Below, one piece after another: positions 59,505 through 64,000 of a stretch of 64,000 nucleotides of DNA. A program made the position numbers and the translations under genes. Under the pieces are notes generated by a model that had not been told where the DNA came from, searched no databases, and was given only the letters and a program-made list of their open reading frames with translations. The stretch lies in the NCBI RefSeq assembly GCF_036323735.1, contig NC_086034.1:41477439-41541438 (forward strand), given 5' to 3'. The number at the start of each line of letters is the position of its first letter. Position 1 is the stretch's first letter. The stretch is from Rattus norvegicus (Eukaryota > Chordata > Mammalia > Rodentia > Muridae).

Positions 59505-60981
59505 GTGAATTCAGTTAGATCCCAGTAGCAGGCTCTTGTAATATGCGTACATCTAAAGATTTATCAAAATTTGGTGTGCCGAATCTGAGTAACATGGTGA
59601 ATTCGGTTAGTTCCCAATAGGCCGCAGTAGTAATAAGTGGACTGTTCGGGATATAGAAAAATTTACACAAATGGACTCAAAATTTCTAGGCGAATTCAGT
59701 GAGTTCCCAATGGGACATGCTTGTATGAGTGTGCTTTTCAATATGTAACAACATTTTAAGAATGGACTCTAAGTATCATGGTGAATTCAGTAATTTCCCA
59801 ATAGGATTCGTATGTAATAAGCTTGTTATTCAAGATAGAGCAACGTTTTAAGGAACGGAAACACTGTTTCTCTGTGAATTCAGTTAGTTCCCAGTAGCAG
59901 GCTCTTGTAATATGCGTACTTCTAAAGATTTATCAAAATTTGGTGTGCCGAATCTGAGTAACATAGTGAATTCGGTTAGTTCCCAATAGGCCGCAGTAGT
60001 AATAAGTGGACTGTTCGGGATATAGAAAAATTTTCACGAATGGAATCAAAATTTCTAGGCGAATTCAGTGAGTTCCCAAAGGGACATGCTTGTGTGAGTG
60101 TGCTTTTCAATATGTAACAACATTTTAAGGAACGGACTCTAAGTATCATGGTGAATTCAGTAGGTTCCCAATAGGATTCGCATGTAATAAGCTTGTTATT
60201 CAAGATAGAGCAACGTTTTAAGGAACGGAAACACTGTTTCTCTGTGAATTCAGTTAGTTCCAAGTAGCAGGCTCTTGTAATATGCGTACTTCTAAAGATT
60301 TATCAAAATTTGGTGTGCCGAACTGAGTAACATGGTGAATTCGTTTAGTTCCCAATAGGCCGCAGTAGTAATAAGTGGACTGTTCGGGATATAGAAAAAT
60401 TTTCACGAATGGACTCAAAATTTCTAGGCGAATTCAGTGAGTTCCCAATGGGACATGCTTGTATGAGTGTGCTTTTCAATATGTAACAACATTTTAGGAA
60501 CGGACTCTAAGTATCATGGTGAATTCAGTAGGTTCCCAATAGGATTCCCATGTAATAAGCTTGTTATTCAAGATAGAGCAACGTTTTAAGGAACGGAAAC
60601 ACTGTTTCTCTGTGAATTCAGTTAGTTCCCAGTAGCAGGCTCTTGTAATATGCGTACTTCTAAAGATTTATCAAAATTTGGTGTGCCGAATCTGAGTAAC
60701 ATGGTGAATTCGGTTAGTTCCCAATAGGCCGCAGTAGTAATAAGTGGACTGTTCGGGATATAGAAAAATTTTCACGAATGGAATCAAAATTTCTAGGCGA
60801 ATTCAGTGAGTTCCCAATGGGACATGCTTGTATGAGTGTGCTTTTCAATATGTAACAACATTTTAAGGAACGGACTCTAAGTATCATGGTGAATTCAGTA
60901 GGTTCCCAATAGGATTCGCATGTAATAAGCTTGTTATTCAAGATAGAGCAACGTTTTAAGGAACGGAAACACTGTTTCTCT
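59505..60981 (+). repeat. Partial second copy I-E-F3, then A
   Basis: I (59505-59873), E (59874-60243) and F3 (60244-60611) repeat the markers of the block starting at 56180 (TTAAGAATGG, CAGTAATTTCCC, TTCGTATG, ACATAGTGAATTC, ATTTTAGGAACGG, GATTCCCATG). A standard A then takes the place of H'. The second I has a private AATTTACACAAATGG. Confidence 0.84.
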
Positions 60982-62828
60982 GTGAATTCAGTTAGTTCCC
61001 TGTAGCAGGCTCTTGTAATATGCGTACTTCTAAAGATTTATCAAAATTTGGTGTGCCGAATCTGAGTAACATGGTGAATTCGGTTAGTTCCCAATAGGCC
61101 GCAGTAGTAAGAGGGGACTGTTCGGGATATAGAAAAATTTTCACGAATGGAATCAAAATTTCTAGGCGAATTCAGTGAGTTCCCAATGGGACATGCTTGT
61201 ATGAGTGTGCCTTTCAATATGCAACAACATTTTAAGGAACGGACTCTAAGTATCATGGTGAATAAAGTAGGTTCCCAATAGGATTCGCATGTAATAAGCT
61301 TGTTATTCAAGATAGAGCAACGTTTTAAGGAACGGAAACACTGTTTCTATGTGAATTCAGTTAGTTCCGAGTAGCAGGCTCTTGTAATATGCGTACTTCT
61401 AAAGATTTATCAAAATTTGGTGTGCCGAATCTGAGTAACATGGTGAATTCGGTTAGTTCCCAATAGGCCGTAGTTGTAATAAGTGGACTGTTCGGGATAT
61501 AGAAAAATTTTCACGAATGGACTCAAAATTTCTAGGCGAATTCAGTGAGTTCCCAATGGGACATGCTTGTATTAGTGTGCTTTTCAAATGTAACAACATT
61601 TTAAGAACGGACTCTAAGTATCATGGTGAATTCAGTAGGTTCCCAATAGGATTCGCATGTAATAAGCTTGTTATTCAAGATAGAGCAACGTTTTAAGGAA
61701 CGGAAACACTGTTTCTCTGTGAATTCAGTTAGTTCCCAGTAGCAGGCTCTTGTAATATGCGTACTTCTAAAGATTTATCAAAATTTGGTGTGCCGAATCT
61801 GAGTTAAATGGTGAATTCGGTGAGTTCCCAATAGGCCGCAGTAGTAATAAGTGGACTGTTCGGGATATAGAAAAATTTTCACGAATGGAATCAAAATTTC
61901 TAGGCGAATTCAGTGAGTTCCCAATGGGACATGCTTGTATGAGTGTGCTTTTCAATATGTAACAACATTTTAAGGAACGGACTCTAAGTATCATGGTGAA
62001 TTCAGTAGGTTCCCAATAGGATTCGCATGTAATAAGCTTGTTATTCAAGATAGAGCAACGTTTTAAGGAACGGAAACACTGTTTCTCTGTGAATTCAGTT
62101 AGTTCCCAGTAGCAGGCTCTTGTAATATGCGTACTTCTAAAGATTTATCAAAATTTGGTGTGCCGAATCTGAGTAACATGGTGAATTCGGTTAGTTCCCA
62201 ATAGGCCGCAGTAGTAATAAGTGGACTGTTCGGGATATAGAAAAATTTTCACGAATGGAATCAAAATTTCTAGGCGAATTCAGTGAGTTCCCAAAGGGAC
62301 ATGCTTGTGTGAGTGTGCTTTTCAATATGTAACAACATTTTAAGGAACGGACTCTAAGTATCATGGTGAATTCAGTAGGTTCCCAATAGGATTCGCATGT
62401 AATAAGCTTGTTATTCAAGATAGAGCAACGTTTTAAGGAACGGAAACACTGTTTCTCTGTGAATTCAGTTAGTTCCCAGTAGCAGGCTCTTGTAATATGC
62501 GTACTTCTAAAGATTTATCAAAATTTGGTGTGCCGAATCTGAGTAACATGGTGAATTCGGTTAGTTCCCAATAGGCCGCAGTAGTAATAAGTGGACTGTT
62601 CGGGATATAGAAAAATTTTCACGAATGGAATCAAAATTTCTAGGCGAATTCAGTGAGTTCCCAAAGGGACATGCTTGTGTGAGTGTGCTTTTCAATATGT
62701 AACAACATTTTAAGGAACGGACTCTAAGTATCATGGTGAATTCAGTAGGTTCCCAATAGGATTCGCATGTAATAAGCTTGTTATTCAAGATAGAGCAACG
62801 TTTTAAGGAACGGAAACACTGTTTCTCT
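60982..62828 (+). repeat. 5-mer B-C-D-E-E (1847 bp)
   Basis: B, C, D, then two E monomers that look identical to each other (62089-62458 and 62459-62828). C has AATAGGCCGTAGTTG and a one-base deletion TTTTCAAATG. The E-E pair is the simplest single-monomer tandem duplication in the window. Confidence 0.86.
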
Positions 62829-64000
62829 GTGAATTCAGTTAGTTCCCTGTAGCAGGCTCTTGTAATATGCCTACTTCTAAAGATTTATCAAAATTTGGTG
62901 TGCCGAATCTGAGTAACATGGTGAATTCGGTTAGTTCCCAATAGGCCGCAGTAGTAAGAGGGGACTGTTCGGGATATAGAAAAATTTTCACGAATGGAAT
63001 CAAAATTTCTAGGCGAATTCAGTGAGTTCCCAATGGGACATGCTTGTATGAGTGTGCCTTTCAATATGCAACAACATTTTAAGGAACGGACTCTAAGTAT
63101 CATGGTGAATAAAGTAGGTTCCCAATAGGATTCGCATGTAATAAGCTTGTTATTCAAGATAGAGCAACGTTTTAAGGAACGGAAACACTGTTTCTATGTG
63201 AATTCAGTTAGTTCCGAGTAGCAGGCTCTTGTAATATGCGTACTTCTAAAGATTTATCAAAATTTGGTGTGCCGAATCTGAGTAACATGGTGAATTCGGT
63301 TAGTTCCCACTAGGCCGTAGTTGTAATAAGTGGACTGTTCGGGATATAGAAAAATTTTCACGAATGGACTCAAAATTTCTAGGCGAATTCAGTGAGTTCC
63401 CAATGGGACATGCTTGTGTGAGTGTGCTTTTCAATATGTAACAACATTTTAAGAACGGACTCTAAGTATCATGGTGAATTCAGTAGGTTCCCAATAGGAT
63501 TCGCATGTAATAAGCTTGTTATTCAAGATAGAGCAACGTTTTAAGGAACGGAAACACTGTTTCTCTGTGAATTCAGTTAGTTCCCAGTAGCAGGCTCTTG
63601 TAATATGCGTACTTCTAAAGATTTATCAAAATTTGGTGTGCCGAATCTGAGTTAAATGGTGAATTCGGTGAGTTCCCAATAGGCCGCAGTAGTAATAAGT
63701 GGACTGTTCGGGATATAGAAAAATTTTCACGAATGGAATCAAAATTTCTAGGCGAATTCAGTGAGTTCCCAATGGGACATGCTTGTATGAGTGTGCTTTT
63801 CAATATGTAACAACATTTTAAGGAACGGACTCTAAGTATCATGGTGAATTCAGTAGGTTCCCAATAGGATTCGCATGTAATAAGCTTGTTATTCAAGATA
63901 GAGCAACGTTTTAAGGAACGGAAACACTGTTTCTCTGTGAATTCAGTTAGTTCCCAGTAGCAGGCTCTTGTAATATGCGTACTTCTAAAGATTTATCAAA
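62829..64000 (+). repeat. B-C-D and partial monomer at the right edge
   Basis: B (62829; TGCCTACTTC), C (63198; CCGAGTAGC, with CTTGTGTGAG in place of GTATTAG), D (63567), then 64 bp of the next S1 from 63937. The HOR pattern B-C-D continues unbroken to the last base, so the array extends to the right. Confidence 0.9.

Larger units (their letters stand above)
1..64000 (+). repeat. Satellite DNA array, ~370-bp monomer, fills the window
   Basis: About 173 complete head-to-tail copies of a 367-370 bp monomer fill the window with no interruption and no inversion that I could find. Each monomer carries one AAGCTT (HindIII) site in its fourth subunit and normally four GAATTC (EcoRI) sites about 92 bp apart. 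Most copies differ from the common form by a few substitutions or single-base deletions, and many differences are shared by non-adjacent copies, which defines monomer types and higher-order repeats. A hand count on the common form gives 141 G+C in 370 bp (38%). The array extends past both window ends, so its total size is unknown. Centromeric or pericentromeric location is inference from architecture only. I do not recognise the family. Confidence 0.98.

Noticed and set aside
168..63896. Over a hundred reverse-strand open reading frames of 61-141 codons, once or so per monomer, with similar translations (WEPTEFT, GNSLNSPRNF and the like).
   Set aside because: They are readings of the satellite itself. 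Nearly all begin at TTG and not ATG; the few ATG cases arise from incidental base changes. The 92/93-bp subunits and 370-bp monomer are not multiples of three, so the same core is read in different frames within one ORF. Single-base deletions and new stops occur freely between copies. I see no codon-level constraint, so I annotate no CDS.
1..64000. CRISPR array, because of a short repeated core at regular spacing.
   Set aside because: The intervals between cores are homologous subunits of about 72 bp and not unique spacers, they recur throughout, and there are no cas genes or leader.
1..64000. Identity with a named satellite of similar length (for example the 370-bp pvB370 family of the Drosophila virilis group, or ~360-bp beetle satellites).
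   Set aside because: The only shared property I can state is length. I cannot confirm sequence similarity from memory. A search of the 370-bp consensus against satellite libraries would decide; a full-length match would support a name, and none would leave the family unassigned.
1..64000. Tandem gene or rDNA spacer array.
   Set aside because: No rRNA, tRNA, histone or other conserved gene segment is present in any monomer, and no long non-repeat segment lies between repeats.
1..64000. Telomeric repeats, LTRs, terminal inverted repeats or target-site duplications.
   Set aside because: I found no short telomere-type runs and no non-satellite sequence that could be an element. Direct repeats seen are the monomers themselves.

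Overview
The whole window is one uninterrupted tandem satellite DNA array. I find no protein-coding gene, RNA gene, transposon, CRISPR array or unique-sequence island. A monomer of about 370 bp (369.2 bp on average; about 173 complete copies plus partial copies at both ends) runs head-to-tail, always in the same orientation, from base 1 to base 64000. A hand count on the common monomer gives about 38% G+C, a CpG observed/expected ratio near 0.85, and more G than C on the given strand. The architecture is that of eukaryotic (peri)centromeric or other heterochromatic satellite DNA. I do not recognise the family and cannot name the species. Mild CpG depletion fits an invertebrate or other weakly methylated genome slightly better than a vertebrate, but this is weak inference.

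Each monomer is itself four diverged subunits of 92, 93, 92 and 93 bp, called S1-S4 here. All open with the same ~20-bp core (GTGAATTCAGTTAGTTCCCA and close variants), so EcoRI sites recur about every 92 bp. An ancestral ~92-bp repeat therefore became a four-part ~370-bp unit, and that unit became organised again into higher-order repeats (HORs) of 4 to 9 monomers.

Monomer types, by diagnostic bases. A: standard. B: S2 GTAAGAGGGGACTG and S3 GTGCCTTTC. C: S2 CACTAGGCCGTAGTTG, S3 GTATTAGTGTG and TAAGAACGG. D: GAGTTAAATGG at the S1/S2 junction. E: S3 CCCAAAGGGACATG; E' also has CAATATTTTAAGG. F: CTTCTTAAG, CCGAACTGAG and TTCGGGGATAG. F2: like F but with TTCGGGATATAG and followed by AAGGAAGGG. 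G: S3 CTTATTTGAGTG. H: GTTAGTTTCC and GCAATAGTATTAAG. I: CAGTAATTTCC and TTCGTATG. K: GGCCTCAGTAG. L, M, N: S2 CACGAGGCC, with L and M carrying extra S3 changes.

Layout: 436-7821 is a 6/7-mer HOR (B-C-K-L-B-M with or without N). 8191-11149 is a 4-mer HOR in two copies. 11889-19269 is an 8-mer HOR whose middle copy lost exactly four monomers. 19270-21483 is a mixed transition zone. 21484-27393 is two visually indistinguishable 2955-bp 8-mers (H-A-A*-B-C-D-E'-F). 28503-32918 is a 4-mer B-C-D-E. 32549-38451 is a 9-mer plus a shortened second copy. 38452-56179 is dominated by the 8-mer B-C-D-E'-F-G-F2-A and its recombinants. 56180-60981 is a 9-mer and a partial copy. 60982-64000 is again B-C-D-E based. 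Nothing here works together as a gene system. What is legible is the array's own history: subunit amplification, HOR formation, unequal exchange and conversion.
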